A stretch of DNA of 64,000 nucleotides from Diphasiastrum complanatum (taxonomy: Eukaryota; Streptophyta; Lycopodiopsida; Lycopodiales; Lycopodiaceae). Each line of letters starts with the position of its first letter. Position 1 is the stretch's first letter. Below, in pieces: positions 1 to 12,214 of the stretch. The notes under the pieces were generated by a model, which worked only from the letters and a program-made list of their open reading frames with translations, was not told where the DNA came from and searched no databases. The position numbers were made by a program, and so were the translations under genes. The stretch covers positions 8,492,601 through 8,556,600 of the forward strand of contig CM055108.1 of NCBI GenBank assembly GCA_029204225.1, read 5' to 3'.

Positions 1-2
1 AG

Positions 3-691
3 ATCAAATGCTACTTTTGTGGCAAGATGGGGCACTATGTCTCGGAGTGCTTCAAGAAGAAGCAAGCTCAAAGTCAAGCAAACCTAGGCCAAGAGCAAGA
101 GGAGAGCTCTCATGAAGATTCACTCATTCTGTCAAGTTTCTCATCTTCAAGCATAAGAGGTGAAGACCCTTGGTGGATAGATAGCGGGGCTAGCTCCCAC
201 ATGACATGTAAGAGGAAGTATTTTTCAACCTTGTCTACCTATGATGGACCTATCAAGTCAATTTTTATAGTAAATGATTAAGCATGTAAGGTAGAAGGCA
301 TGGGATTCATACCTTTATGTTTAGGGGGTAGCCGAGAGGAGGAATAGGACATTGTGAGAATGTTCTAAAGCCTTAAGGATTGATGCATGTTTACCAAAAT
401 CTTTTTGGGGAGAAGCTCTTAGTTGTGCTAACCATTTGATGAATAGAGTTCCATGTAGCTCTATTGAAGGCAAAACACCATTTTGACGTCTTGTATGGGA
501 GGAAGCCAAATCTCAAGGACTTAAGGGTGTTTGGATGCATTTGCTATGTGCATACACCTTTGGAGACAAGGACCAAGGAAGATCCATCATCAATCAAAGG
601 TTTCATGCTCGGGTATGGCAAAGCAAGCAAGAGATATAAGGTATACATTCCACTAGAGATATCATTTTTGATGAGGATAAGATGCATAAAC
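3..691 (+). pseudogene. Old copia element A, 5' remnant: gag zinc knuckle, protease, integrase C-part
   Basis: Positions 3-62 encode a CX2CX4HX4C nucleocapsid zinc knuckle (CYFCGKMGHYVSEC). Positions about 171-210 encode the copia aspartic-protease motif WWIDSGASSHM. The protease frame stops near 280, and around 327-330 the sequence jumps directly into the second half of a copia integrase (VAER-NRTLCEC, then KTPFDVLYGRKPNLKDLRVF), so roughly the rest of protease, the GAG-pre-integrase zinc finger and the catalytic core are deleted. Single-base shifts separate the frames. The reading frame continues up to 691 (DEDKMHK) and resumes at 5018 on the far side of an inserted element. Non-functional; assignment to Ty1/copia is firm, sublineage is not. 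Confidence 0.85.
687..691. repeat. Target-site duplication TAAAC, left copy
   Basis: Five bases TAAAC immediately left of the LTR start at 692 match TAAAC at 5018-5022 immediately right of the LTR end. Removing one copy plus the element restores the interrupted pol frame of element A. Confidence 0.92.
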
Positions 692-1424
692 TGTGAAGAA
701 TTGAAAAAGATTATCTATGTTAGATATAGGGGTCTTATGTTTTTTACATCAAGCATCTAGGTGTAGGATGTTGATAGGAATAAATTTGGCATAGATGGCA
801 AAAAATGCATTTCCACTTGTAATGCCACTATTGGGCCAAAATAGAGTAAGAGGCTAAACACGTGCCAGTTAGAGTGTAGACAAGTGTAAAGCTTTTTTTT
901 GATGAATTCCAAGAGGTCCAATAGGATTTAGTGGTGGAACCTTGTGAGGTCCAATAGGAAATTGAGGTGTGCTTGAATATAGTCCAATAGAATTAAGAGG
1001 TGCATGGATCAATGATCCAATAGGATCAAGAGGTGAAAAAATATGGTCCAATCATAGTTAAGCATAGTGGTAGCTCGTGGATCTATTAGTATCATTGTAC
1101 TCCTCATTTTGGATCTAATTGATTTGGTGATTTTATGGATTTTGTGAGTTATTGGATTTCTAGCTTTCTCTCTCTACCTGAGAGCTCATGATGGTTTTTC
1201 TCTCTCTACTCGAGGAGAGCAGCTTGTTTTTACTTAGAATACTTTTGGAACACTTCCCACACGTGTGAGTGAGAGTTGGAAGTGATTGAATGCATGTAGT
1301 AGTGTGTTTTTGCCATAGATTCAAAGATAGATTTTGAATCTCAATCCTTGATCTTGGTGCATCTACACACCTTAGGAGATCAAAAGTACATGTAGTGGAC
1401 AGTCCACACGTGTGAAATTCAACA
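692..1424 (+). repeat. 5' LTR of copia element B
   Basis: 733 bp, begins TGTGAAGAATTG and ends GTGAAATTCAACA, directly followed by the primer site. Contains five copies of CCAATAG between about 915 and 1055, pyrimidine-rich CTCTCTCT tracts at about 1160-1210, and two CACACGTGTG palindromes at 1258-1267 and 1405-1414, the second only 10 bases from the LTR end. Confidence 0.93.
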
Positions 1425-1436
1425 TGGTATCAGATC
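1425..1436 (+). other. Primer-binding site, initiator tRNA-Met type
   Basis: TGGTATCAGATC abuts the LTR end and matches the usual plant tRNAiMet primer site TGGTATCAGAGC in 11 of 12 bases. Confidence 0.88.
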
Positions 1437-1806
1437 CTACCTAAGGTTACCATGCATTTTGATCCATCTAAGTGAAAAAAATTTCATCAATCTTGAGCTA
1501 GAAGTTGTCAAGGCCCACTTTCCTAGCTATCTTGTTCAATCTTGGATCAAAAGAGATCAAAAGGACATTGATTGGGTCTGACCTGGTACTGTACGGAATC
1601 AAGTGCTCAGACACGTGTGAGGAGCATCCAATTTTCAGTTTGGAAGTTCTCTCTCATGTTTGATCCATTTATCTTGCTTGATAGCTTGTTTTGAAGTTAT
1701 TTTTGTCTAGTTTCTGATGCAATCAGTTTCATTCCATTTGGTTGAGCCAATCAAAAGTTATAAGCTTTTGAAGAGGGTTAGGTAGGGCACCTAGACCTGG
1801 GAATTA
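1437..1806 (+). other. Untranslated leader of element B
   Basis: About 370 bases with no recognisable coding content; includes another CACGTG core at 1612-1617. In a full-length relative the gag start would lie here, so the junction at about 1807 marks the deletion of gag and protease. Confidence 0.6.
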
Positions 1807-4276
1807 TGGCATAGGAGGTTGGGACATCCCAACTACAAATCCATGCTCTCTATGATCAAAGAAGCCAAAGCTATTGGCTTGCCAAAGTCACTCTCCAAGA
1901 AGATCAAGCCTTGTGAGGCTTGTGCTATTGCTATGGTGTTTGATCATTTCCTTAGTTTCAAAGCCTATGTAGAGAAGCAATTCTCATTCAAGATTAAAGC
2001 TCTTAGAAGTGATGGAGGTGGTGAATATATCTCCAATAAATTTCAAGATTTTTGTGAGCTTGAAGGCATTAAAAGAGAGTTTTCTTGTGCCTACTCCCCA
2101 TCTCAAAATGGAGTGGCCGAGAGAAAGAATAGATCTCTATGTGAATGTGCAAAATCTATGAGAATTGAGGCATCTTTGCCCAAAGATTTTTGGGGAGAAG
2201 CCATTAATTGTGCAAATTATCTTTGCTATTATAGGCTCCCACATATAGCTCTTGGAGGAAAGTCACCATATGAAATCTTATTTTTGAAGAAGCCTAAGGT
2301 TGATCACCTTAGAGTTTTTGGATGCTTATGCTTTGTCCATATTCCCTTGGAAACAAGGAAGAAGGAAGATCCTAGTGCATGCAAAGGGATCATGGTTGGA
2401 TACTCATCCACCAAAAAGGCCTATAGAGTCTTTATACTCTCTACTTCTCAAGTCATTGAAAGTAGAGATGTTGTCTTTCATGAAGATCAACACTCATCTT
2501 TTGAAGAGGCCGAGATCAAGAAATCTATGGATGGATCATCAATTATTGATCTTGAAGACAATCATGATGTGATGGGGTCGAGATTTGAAGAAGACTCTCC
2601 TCAGATTTTCTCACCAAGAAGATCCATGAGAGATAGATCCGAGCCTAAGAGGCTCTCATATGATGACAAAGGCAAACAAGTGGATCTTGATTCCACTAAT
2701 TATGTTTTTCATGTCTCTCATGAAGAGCCAAAGAATGTACAAGAGGCACTCAATACCAAGGAGTGGTATGATGCCATGAAGCAAGAGTATGATGCATTGA
2801 TCACCAACAATACTTGGGAGCTTGTGGATCCTCCATCCAACAAGCATGTGATTGGTTGCAAGTGGGTATTTCGGATCAAGTTCAATCATGATGGCACCAT
2901 CAACAAGCATAAAGCAAGATTATGTGCCAAAGGATTTGCTCAAATCCATGGTCTTGATTATGAGGAGACCTTTGCACCCGTTGCAAAGATGGTGACAATA
3001 AGAATTCTTATTTCTCTTGCTTGTTTTTTCAAGTGGAAGGTGTTCCAATTAGATGTATCCAATGCTTTTCTAAGTGGTTATCTTGAGGAGGAGATCTATA
3101 TGGAACAACCTCAAGGATTCATCAAGGATGAGTCCAAAGTGTGCTTGCTCTTCAAAAGTCTTTATGGACTCAAGCAAGCACCAAGATCATGGTATTCAAG
3201 ACTTAACTCTATTCTTATCTCACTAGGATTTACTCTTAGTGACTATGATCCTTCCATGTATCTAAAATTTGTTGATAGCAATATTGTCATTCTTCTAATT
3301 TATGTTGATGACATTATTCTTTGTGGAAGTTGTATCAAGCTAGTTGATGAAACCAAGCTAGCACTTGGATGTGAGTTTAAAATGCAAGATCTAGGAGAGA
3401 TGCATTACATCCTAGGCCTAGAAATTGATTTTTATGAAAATCATGTCTTTATATGCCAATCTAGATATTCTCACTCTCTGTTGGAAAAATTCCATATGGA
3501 AAATTCTAAGAGCATAGATACTCCAATGGAGCAAATTGTAAAAGATCCTAATAAAGGTGACGAAAGATCCTTTGAGGACATCACACTTTTTAGGAGTCTT
3601 GTAGGCTCCTTGATTTGGCTTACAATTACTAGGCCCGATCTAAGTTTTTGTGTGCACAAATTGAGTCAATTTATGCAAGATCCTAAGATCCATCATTGGA
3701 AGATGGCCAAGAGGACTTTAAGATATGTATCTTCATCTTGTGATTATGGTCTCTATAAAAGTGAAGATCTATCCATTATTGGCTACTCGGATTCGGACTT
3801 TGCAAGTGACAAGATGGATCAAAAGTCTATTAGTGCATACACTATCTTTCTTGGAGGCAATCTTATATCTTAGCTTTCCAAAAAGCAAGATACTATATCT
3901 CTCTCTTCATGTGAGGCCGAGTAGAAAGCACTCACTACAACTACCAAAGAAGTGCTTTGGATCAAGAGGTTATTAATGGAGCTAAAGTGCATCAAGGAGG
4001 ATGATCTACCAATGATCAAGTGTGATAACATCTCGGCCCAACCTCTTGCCAATAATCCCATATTTCATGCATGAAGCAAGCACATAGAAGTGGCACACCA
4101 TTTTGTGAGAGAAAAGCTTATTGGAGGTGAAATGTATTTGGAGCATGTCAACTCATCCTCTTGTATTGCCGATCTACTCACCAAGCCTTTGAGCAAAAGT
4201 GCTTTCATCAAGCATAGATCTAATCTTGGAGTTATATCAAGATCAATGCTCAAATCTTCATACATAATTTTTTAGG
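1807..4276 (+). pseudogene. Element B pol remnant: partial integrase, reverse transcriptase, RNase H
   Basis: The frame opens in the GAG-pre-integrase domain (WHRRLGHPNYKSM, then CEACAI) and jumps at about 1935 into the later integrase core (KALRSDGGGEYIS ... SPSQNGVAERKNRS), losing the first catalytic Asp. The connection domain and a full copia RT follow, with GCKWVFRIKF, the LDVSNAFLSG motif and YVDDIILCG, then RNase H. The open stretch of 684 codons runs 1819-3873; a TAG at 3871-3873 and further in-frame stops (AE*KALT near 3923, FHA*SKHIEV near 4074) break RNase H before the C-terminal conserved block ends at 4273. RT residues look intact, RNase H is not translatable. Probably a defective, trans-mobilised derivative. 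Confidence 0.88.
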
Positions 4277-4281
4277 AGGAG
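4272..4281 (+). other. Polypurine tract of element B
   Basis: TTAGGAGGAG lies immediately before the TG of the 3' LTR, the expected plus-strand priming site. Confidence 0.75.
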
Positions 4282-5017
4282 TGTGAAGAATTGAAAAAGA
4301 TTATCTATGTTAGATATAGGGGTCTTATGTTTTTTACATCAAGCATCTAGGTGTAGGATATTGATAGATATAAATTTGGCATAGATGGCAAATTATGCAT
4401 TTCCACTTGTAATGCCACTATTGAGCCAAAATAGAGTAAGAGGCTAAACACGTGCCAATTAGAGTGTAGACAAGTGTAAAGCTTTTGTTTGATGAATTCC
4501 AAGAGGTCCAATAGGATTTAGAGGTGGAACCTTGTGAGGTCCAATAGGAAATTGAGGTGTGCTTGAATATAGTCCAATAGAATTAAGAGGTGCATGGATC
4601 AATGATCCAATAGGATCAAGAGGTGAAAAAATATGGTCCAATCATAGTTAAGCATAGTGGTAGCTCGTGGATCTACTAGTATCATTGTACTCCTCATTTT
4701 GGATCTAATTGATTTGGTGATTTTATGGATTTTGTGAGTTATTGGATTTCTAGCTTTCTCTCTCTAACCGAGAGCTCATGATGATTTTCTCTCTCTACCC
4801 GAGGAGAGCAGCTTGTTTTTACTTAGAATACTTTTGGAACACTTCCCACACGTGTGAGTGAGAGTTGGAAGTGATTGAATGCATGTAGTAGTGTGTTTTT
4901 GCCATAGATTCAAAGATAGATTTTGAATCTCAATCTAGTCTTGATCTTGGTGCATCTACACACCTTAGGAGATCACAAGTACATGTAGTGGACAGTCCAC
5001 ACGTGTGAAATTCAACA
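4282..5017 (+). repeat. 3' LTR of copia element B
   Basis: 736 bp, begins TGTGAAGAATTG and ends TTCAACA; same CCAATAG cluster and CACACGTGTG palindromes (4847-4856, 4998-5007) as the 5' copy. One 4-bp indel (TAGT) and scattered substitutions distinguish the two LTRs. Confidence 0.93.
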
Positions 5018-6767
5018 TAAACTTGTTGATGGCTCAATCAAATCACCTATCAAGAGGGAGGTGGTCGAGGATCAAGATGACATAGATCTTGAGGAGGAGC
5101 TAGAGTCAAGTGAACCAATCACTACAAGAAGATCATCAAGGGTAAGAATGGAGCCATTGAGGCTCACATACCAAGACAAGGGCAAGCAAGCCGAGGGTAA
5201 TCCATCTTCATCCTTTGCACTCATTTCAATTTTTGAAGAACCTTTATGTGGAGAAGATGCATTGAGTTCAAAGGAATGGTTTCAAGCTATGTTAGATGAA
5301 TACAATGCTTTGATGGAGAATGGCACATGGATCCTTGTTGATAGATCTCTTAAGAATGTGATTGGATGTAAATGTGTTTTTAAGCTAGAACTCAATATGG
5401 ATGGAAGTGTAAGCAAACACAAGGCAAGGTTAGTTGCCAAAGGATATGCTCAAGCAAAGGGCATAGATTATGAAGAAACCTTTTCACTCGTGGCCAAGAT
5501 GGTCACAATAAGGTTACTTCTTGCACTTGCGTCACATTTTGGCTAGATGCTCTTTCAAATGGATGTTTCTAATGCATTCTTAAATGGTTATTTGGAAGAA
5601 GACATATTCATGGAGCATCCCCAAGGCTTCATCAAGCTCAGGATGGAGAGTAAAGTATGTCATCTTAAAAGGAGCTTATATGTTTTGAAGCAAGCATCAA
5701 GGTCTTGGAATTCAAGACTTCATGATTTCTTAGTTTCTATTGGATTCTCTCAAACTGAATATGATCCAACTTTGTACATAATGTATGATGTAAATGGCAC
5801 TGTACTTTTGTTGATTTATGTAGATGACAACATTCTTGGTGGTGATAACATTGGTGGTATTGAGAAAACCAAGAAAAATCTATCTATAGAATTTAAGATG
5901 GTAGATATTGGTCAATTTCACTTTATATTGGGCATAGAAGTACTTAGAGGCTCAGATTTCATCTTTATTAGTCAATCTACGTATGCTCAAAGTTTTGTCA
6001 ATAGATTCAAGATGCAAGATTGCAAGCATGTAGAAACACCAATGGAGCAAGATGTAAAAGTGCTCAATAAAAGTGATGAAGCATCCTTTATGAACATCAC
6101 TCTTTATAAAAAATCTTATAGGCTCCTTAATGTGGATCACCATAACTAGACCTGTTCTATGCTTTAGTGTGTGTAGGCTAAGTCAATATATGATTAGTGA
6201 TACATTGGAAAAATGCTAAAAGGATTTTGAGGTACATCTCGGGTACTCTAGATCATGGAATTCTCTATAGAGGAGATGTTATTGATTTGCATGCTTTAGT
6301 GACTCGGATTTTGTAGGTGAAAAAAGGGATAGGAAGTCCACAAGTTCCTATGAAACATTCATTGGTGGAGGAGTAGTTTCTTGGTTGTCAAAGAAATAGA
6401 AACCATCTCACTTTCTTCAACCGAGGCCGAGTACAAAGCTCTCACCACTACAACAAAGGAGCTACTAAAGGCTATTTATGGAGCTGAAAGTCATGAGTTT
6501 AGATGTTGTTCCAACTCTCTACAATGACAACATTTCAGCCCAACACCTTACAACCAATCTAGTCTTCCATGCAAGGTCAAAACATATCGAGATCTCTCAT
6601 CATTTTGTGAGAGAGAAGGTGCAATCTAAGGAGATATCTTTGGAGCATGTGGCAAGTAGTGAATGTGTTGATGATATCCTCATTAAACCACTTAAAAGAG
6701 CTGCATTTTTTAAGTTAAGGTCAGCCCTAGGTTTGATAAGCAAGTTTATGTTATCTTCAAACTAGTT
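5018..6767 (+). pseudogene. Old copia element A, continuation: reverse transcriptase and RNase H
   Basis: Begins with the right TSD copy and continues the element A frame (KLVDGSIKSPIKREV), then a hinge rich in Glu/Asp and the RT start (GCKCVFKLELNMDGS, KHKARLVAKGYAQ). A TAG at 5544-5546 replaces what is normally a Trp codon. RT continues with MDVSNAFLNG and YVDDNIL, where the family's YVDDI reads YVDDN but both Asp remain. Frames break near 6100 and in RNase H (about 6150-6470), and the last conserved block (FHARSKHIEISHHFVREKV) is at about 6565-6620. Ends just before the purine tract. Broken by stops and indels; clearly copia, inactive. Confidence 0.87.
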
Positions 6768-6778
6768 GTGAGGAGGAG
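6768..6778 (+). other. Polypurine tract of element A
   Basis: GTGAGGAGGAG directly precedes the TGTTAAATTT start of the following LTR. Confidence 0.7.
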
Positions 6779-7285
6779 TGTTAAATTTACACGAGCTAGT
6801 TTGCATAAATTCCACTTGTAAATGACTTTGAGGCCATGATGTGGGATGTCACATGTGCCAAAAGCATAGGATACCTTATTCTAAGTCAAATAATTAACCT
6901 ACCTTTGGAATGTGTCCAAAGAATGCATAGATAGGGTAGAGAAAAAATAGGAGCTTAAAATAGCAATTTTCTCATTGTTTTTGGATCTTGAGGTCTTGAC
7001 CCTAAATAGGGTGGATTAGGTGGATCTTTAGATTAGATGTTAGGGTTAGGTTGTGATGAATACATAGAGCCCTAATATGCTCAGATCCGAGCTCTACATG
7101 TATAAATATGTGATGGGATTTCCATCCAATTATGAGCAGAATCGAGATTTTCCTTCTTGACTAGTTTGAGTCTATGATTTGATTGATGAATGCTATTGGC
7201 ATGTGATTTTTTATGATCATTGCATAGATTGGAGTGCAGGTATAGTACACAGGTAGCATTAGACCGTACATTCACATGTGTGACA
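6779..7285 (+). repeat. LTR of element A (probably shared with the next copia remnant)
   Basis: Starts TGTTAAATTTACACG right after the purine tract, so the left boundary is good. A TATAAATA box is at 7101-7108. The right boundary is inferred at TGTGTGACA by analogy with the neighbouring family, whose LTR also ends soon after a CACACGTGTG word (here CACATGTGTG). The following AGTTTTGGAGCTAATTC resembles a decayed tRNA-Met primer site (7 of 12 matches). No second copy is available in the window to fix the end. Confidence 0.6.
7101..7108 (+). promoter_or_regulatory. TATA box in element A LTR
   Basis: TATAAATA about 320 bp into the LTR, the usual place for a U3 core promoter. Confidence 0.55.
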
Positions 7286-7449
7286 AGTTTTGGAGCTAAT
7301 TCAAGGAGTTTAGGCCAAGATAAGCTAGGAATCTATGCATTGATTTGTAATATAGCTTCTAGATTTTGTTTGGATCTAAAGTAGGTGCTTTCTCCATCAT
7401 TTCTAGGACCAAATGGGTTTATTTTGCTGCATTTTTCACATTTTCTATA

Positions 7450-9415
7450 CGGAAGATAAATATTGAATCACTCCTAGTGATTTAAGACTTGATGGATATA
7501 GTGACAGGGATTAGGATAGCACAATAGATCATCAAGTATGATAAGAGAGCTTACCTAGATCTTAGTATCATCAAATTAAATCTGTATATTGAAGTAAGGA
7601 CATGTAAAATAGAAGAAAAAAAATCTCAATATAATCTTTTTAAGACTTATGAGTCTAATAGTACATTAACTTTTAAGGATATTGAACTTAAGGAGCCAAA
7701 TCAATCAACCTTATGAATTGGGAAAAGGCTATGACAAGCTCACACAAAGCTATGCTATACAAGAGGAGCTACCCTCTCTAGAATACTTGCAAAGTGTCCT
7801 AGTCCGAAGAGCATATGATGGCCAATATGAAGACAAGGGAAGAGTTATCTCACAATATGGAAGGTGGAGAACGAGCATTCTTCATCAAAGGAAAGTGGAA
7901 GGAAAACCCACGACAACCAACAAGCCATGGGTAAGTTCAAGTGACAAAGGGGGAACATCCTCAAACAATGGTAAGAAAGACAAGTTTCACATCAAGTGCT
8001 TTCATTGCAAGAAGTTTGGTCATAAAGGAATGTTATAAGAAGAAAAAGAATCAAGATGAAGGGGTTAAGCAATCTAATTTCATCTATTGTATTGATGAAG
8101 TTTCCAATATGATGATGTCTTCTAGTCTTGTATTTTCTATCAATGATGTAGATCCATGGTGGGTAGATAATGGTGCTAGCAGTCACACAAAGGGAAAAAA
8201 AATTTCTCTACCTTGAGTTATGATGGATCTAAGAGCACCATCTTTACAGCAAATGATGGTAAATGTGCTATAAATGGTGTAGGGAGAATTTCTCTTTTCT
8301 TAAGCACAAAAGAAAGTTCAAGGTTAAACAATGTTTTTTATGTTCCTACTCTCACAGAGAATGTACTAAGTGTAGGGAAAATAGTAGACAATAGACATCA
8401 TATTGAGTTCTGTGATAAGTTATGCTTGATCGAAAATAAAATTAAATGTGATCTTATTTTGCAAATGGTGTAAGGCAAAGAAGGCTTTATAAACCTTTAG
8501 CTTTTGTTCCATCTTTTTAAAGACCTATGAATGTTAAAGAAATGTATTTAGTGAATTGTGGTTGAGACATCTCAACTTTAGGTGCACTGATACTTTGGTT
8601 AAAAAGTTAAATGTGGATGGTTGCCTCATGCAATCCATTGAGTAAAAATATAATTTGAAGCATGTGTTCTTGCTAAATCACATGTATTACCTTCAAGAGA
8701 TCAAAGACTACATCAATGGAGCATCTTCAACTAAGAAATTTGTATGTGAAAAATGTGCCTTTTGCTAGGTCAAGTAGCTTTTTTACTAACATGTTTGTGA
8801 CTTTCAATGATAACATAGTAGGTACACATGGGTGTATCTTAAGATACAAGTGATGGAGACCTTTTTTCACTCAAAATCCATGGTGGACAATAATCTTAAC
8901 ATGAATATCAAAGCATTGACATCTAATAATGGTGGTGAGTACATATGAAAAGAGTATTTGGAGCTTTTGTAATGCAAATGGAAACAAGAGACAATCGTCA
9001 TGTCCAAGGACTCCACAACAAAATGGAGTTGTTGGAGGAAAGATTAGGACATTATGTCAATGTGCAAAGTCCATGAGGTTGGAGAGGTTTCTTCTTTTAT
9101 CTTTTGGGGTGAAGTAATAACTTGTGCCAATTGTCTGTTGAATAGATTTCCAAGTGATCTATTGATGGGAAGTCACCACTTGAAGTTCTTTATGGTGATA
9201 GGCTTAATGTCAAAAAATTCAAGTCTTTATTAGTATATTCTATGCCCATATCCCTATCAAAGATAGAACAAAGGAAGATCCTACATCTACAAAAGGCATC
9301 TTTGTAGGATAAAATAAGGAGAATATAGCATGACCTTACATTTTTTTCTACTAAAAAAGTGATTGCTAGTAGACATGTAATCTTTGATGAGGAAAATTCT
9401 CAATATTCAGTTTTC
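7450..9415 (+). pseudogene. Decayed copia element C: gag, zinc knuckle, protease, integrase
   Basis: Translation around 7455-7600 gives a broken gag start (DLMDIVTGI, YDKRAYLDL) that parallels the N-terminus of the intact copia polyprotein in this window. Gag continues at 7740-7800 (TQSYAIQEELPSLEYLQ), a damaged zinc knuckle at about 7995-8040 (CFHCKKFGHKGM), protease WWVDNGASSH with the catalytic DSG changed to DNG at about 8160, then integrase pieces (HLNF near 8570, TSNNGGEYI near 8920, CPRTPQQNGVVGGK near 9000, ASRHVIFDEE near 9370). Many frameshifts and stops. The match stops at about 9415 with no RT, so the element is truncated there. Confidence 0.78.
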
Positions 9416-12214
9416 AAGGGTTTTCTCAATTTTTTTGGCTTTTCTTTTTTAGCTTTTTTTTTCTCTAATGGCTGGAAAGTAACCTTACCCTTCAACAGTG
9501 TAGGTTTACTATATCAGGGCAGTCTTGTCTATAAGTCGACAAAGGTTAGTTGCAAGGGAACAAAAAGTTATCAGCAGTCGATGAAAATGAACAATTTTTT
9601 TATTTTTCTTTGATTTTTTGGTTTCTAACTAGATCTTAGCAATGATGTATTTTCTCTCCTTCCATATTGATCACTCACAAGTGATCACAAGCAAGAAATC
9701 CAATCAAAATCATACAATTCACAAAATCTAACCTAAAAGTGCAAAATCTAACTATATTATGCAAAAACCAAGATGCCTAAATGCAAGCTAACATGCATAC
9801 AAGCATCATAAACATGTTGAAAATGAGAATATTGGCATTGCTCCCTTGTAAAGACTTTCTTGTCCACCTTCAACCCTAATTTCAAGCACATGTGAAGCAA
9901 TCAATATTTGATGCAGATTCTAACATGTCACGCGGTACTCTTATGGAGTACAAAGATAAGACTCAAATACATGTTGATGATGATGTAAAAGAAAATGTGT
10001 TCTCTTAGTCTAGAAGGTCAAGAGCAAAGTTTCTTCTAGGGTTACATGTGCACAAAAGGCAAGAAAGTGTTTGGAGGTACTACATTTGCATTGATTTCCT
10101 CTATTTTTCAAGTGGAGGAACCTATTTTCTTTGAAGATGTCATCCAAAATATGGAATGGTTTGACGCAAAGGACAAAGGACAAATGAAAACTCAAATGGA
10201 ATAACTCAAGAAGGAAGCTTTCCAAGGAAAGAAGGATCTTGCATGTTCATTCAATAAGAGTTTGAATGGACTCAAAGGGATAGCAAGTTTGTGGTTTTTT
10301 TACTTATCTAGGTGTAAAGATCACTAGGGGAACTTTTAAAATGAGGACAAGATCAACCACATAGAGACTAGTGGAAGCCAAACCACCCATCCAACTGACA
10401 TGTACCCAACAACTCACCCCTGAGCCATAGCAAGTGAATACTAAAGGAGAGGGGGGAAATTGGCAATCTAAAGCCAAAAGCTTAGAGTGGAGGAGGGTGT
10501 GTTCCTAACCATATACATAGAGGTAAGAAGCCTATCCATGCACCCATGCAACCTCCCATCAGTCCATCTAAACGTAGGTCACATATCCCATGCTATCCTC
10601 ATGCATAAGACCATCACAAGCCATGCACTGCTCCATATGTCTCAATAGGAGTGTCTGGGTCCTCTCAAGGTTATTAGTCACAAATTAGCCTTGACATGGA
10701 ATTAAATCAAGGCGTAACCAACAATGTCAAATACCAAAGGATTGGTCTACCATATTAGAACTATTCCAAATCCTTAGTTGAATATGGCCACTAGTGAATG
10801 TGATTACTCTCTTGATGGAAGTTATACCTCTTCTAGTTTGCTTATGATTTTGCTCTTGGAAGGATGATGACTATTCAAATTATACTTCTATTGCAACCAT
10901 TTGTGGCTAGAATGTCAAATGGATATTATTAATACTATCTTGGAAGGTTGTTTGGAGGATAAAGCTTGCATTGAGGAATTAAAGTGACATCTAGTCCATT
11001 GTAAGAAAAAACAAGTTGACCATCTCAAAGAGGGTCTGTGTGAAGTTAAGCTGGTACCATGGAGTTGGTATGAACAACTCAACATGTATTTGTTCACTCT
11101 AAGGTTTGTGATGAGTGGAAATGGTTATAGAGACTTTTTAACTCTTGGGCTTTGGAACTTAAAAGGCTATCAAGATTTATTTTAGAGTGCAAATAAGCTA
11201 AGTAGAGTCCCAAAAATGAATCAAACACTCATATTGCTATAAAAAATAGACATGTGTTTAATGAAAGTTGATTGATACTTGGAGATTGTATCAAAGAGAA
11301 AAAAAAGGGGCTAGTCCTTCCCCCATTTTGTAAAAACGTGGTATTTCTATTGTGAGCAATCTATAGTGCAAAGGAGAAGGGAGGGTATTGCAATAGGGAT
11401 TAATGTGTTACTTGTGGCCAAAAAAACCTGAGCTCCAACATGCATGGATGTGATGTGTATCTTGTAAGTTTTACCTTCATCCCTTGCTTAATAGGTGTGA
11501 TTTTGACTTTGGCCCTTGTAAACATTGTGAATGCTTCTAGCTAATGATCGATAGTGTGCCATAGAAGAGAAAAACATTTAAAGGGTATTCTATCAAACCA
11601 CACTATATATATATAAAAAAAAGTGGAGTGATTTTGTCTATTCTTGGTGGGGTTTTTTCTCCATGTTTTTAATACAAAAAGGAGTCCTTTGCTTGTCGAA
11701 AGAGCAATGAGTATTAACATTTGCTACATGACACTCTTATTGTAGGACCCAAGACTCAATGCCATACGGAATAGACGTGTGAGCCATTATGTCAGTTGTC
11801 TCCTACACTTCTTGAGTCAATGTACCGAGATGTACTTGACTAGGTTACTGATGACCTTATCCTCGGTCACATAACTAGCCACATCGAAGTCACACAAACA
11901 TGTCAATCTCACTTCATCAACCAAAGACACCTGTTCACGTGCACTTAACATTCCATTCAACACAATTTAGTGATACTCCTCATAGTCTTCAACATAAAAA
12001 GCAATACTAACACAGCATCCTTCAAACACATATGACCCATCTTCATTTGAAGCCATTTCATCACCAAACGCAAAGGTAGTGTCATAACTTTATACAAACA
12101 CATCGATCGACTCTCTTTAACATATTTTAGAGTGTCAAAGAAGATTCCAATGAATACCTTATTATTTAAATACATGTACAAAACTTGAATCCCTAGGATA
12201 GAAAAGAGAGAAAA
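9416..12214. other. No recognisable gene
   Basis: AT-rich sequence without long or convincing reading frames on either strand. A T-rich block sits at 9425-9475 and an AT repeat inside CACTATATATATATA at about 11600. I found no LTR ends, primer sites or conserved domains; probably decayed mobile DNA. Confidence 0.5.

Larger units (their letters stand above)
692..5017 (+). mobile_element. Copia element B, internally deleted, nested in element A
   Basis: A 4.3-kb LTR retrotransposon bounded by TG...CA LTRs and a perfect 5-bp target duplication. The internal part holds a tRNA-Met primer site at 1425, a non-coding leader, a pol frame that starts inside the GAG-pre-integrase region, and a purine tract before the 3' LTR. 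Gag, protease and the first half of the integrase catalytic core are absent. By eye the two LTRs differ at about 17 positions in about 735 (near 2%), so the insertion is fairly recent in relation to the host element it broke. Because the copy has proper ends, its deletion may predate insertion and it may have been mobilised in trans. Confidence 0.93.

Noticed and set aside
869-1051. Minus-strand 60-codon frame present in both element B LTRs
   Set aside because: Pro/Ile-rich pattern is the translation of the CCAATAG repeats; no start context or homology.
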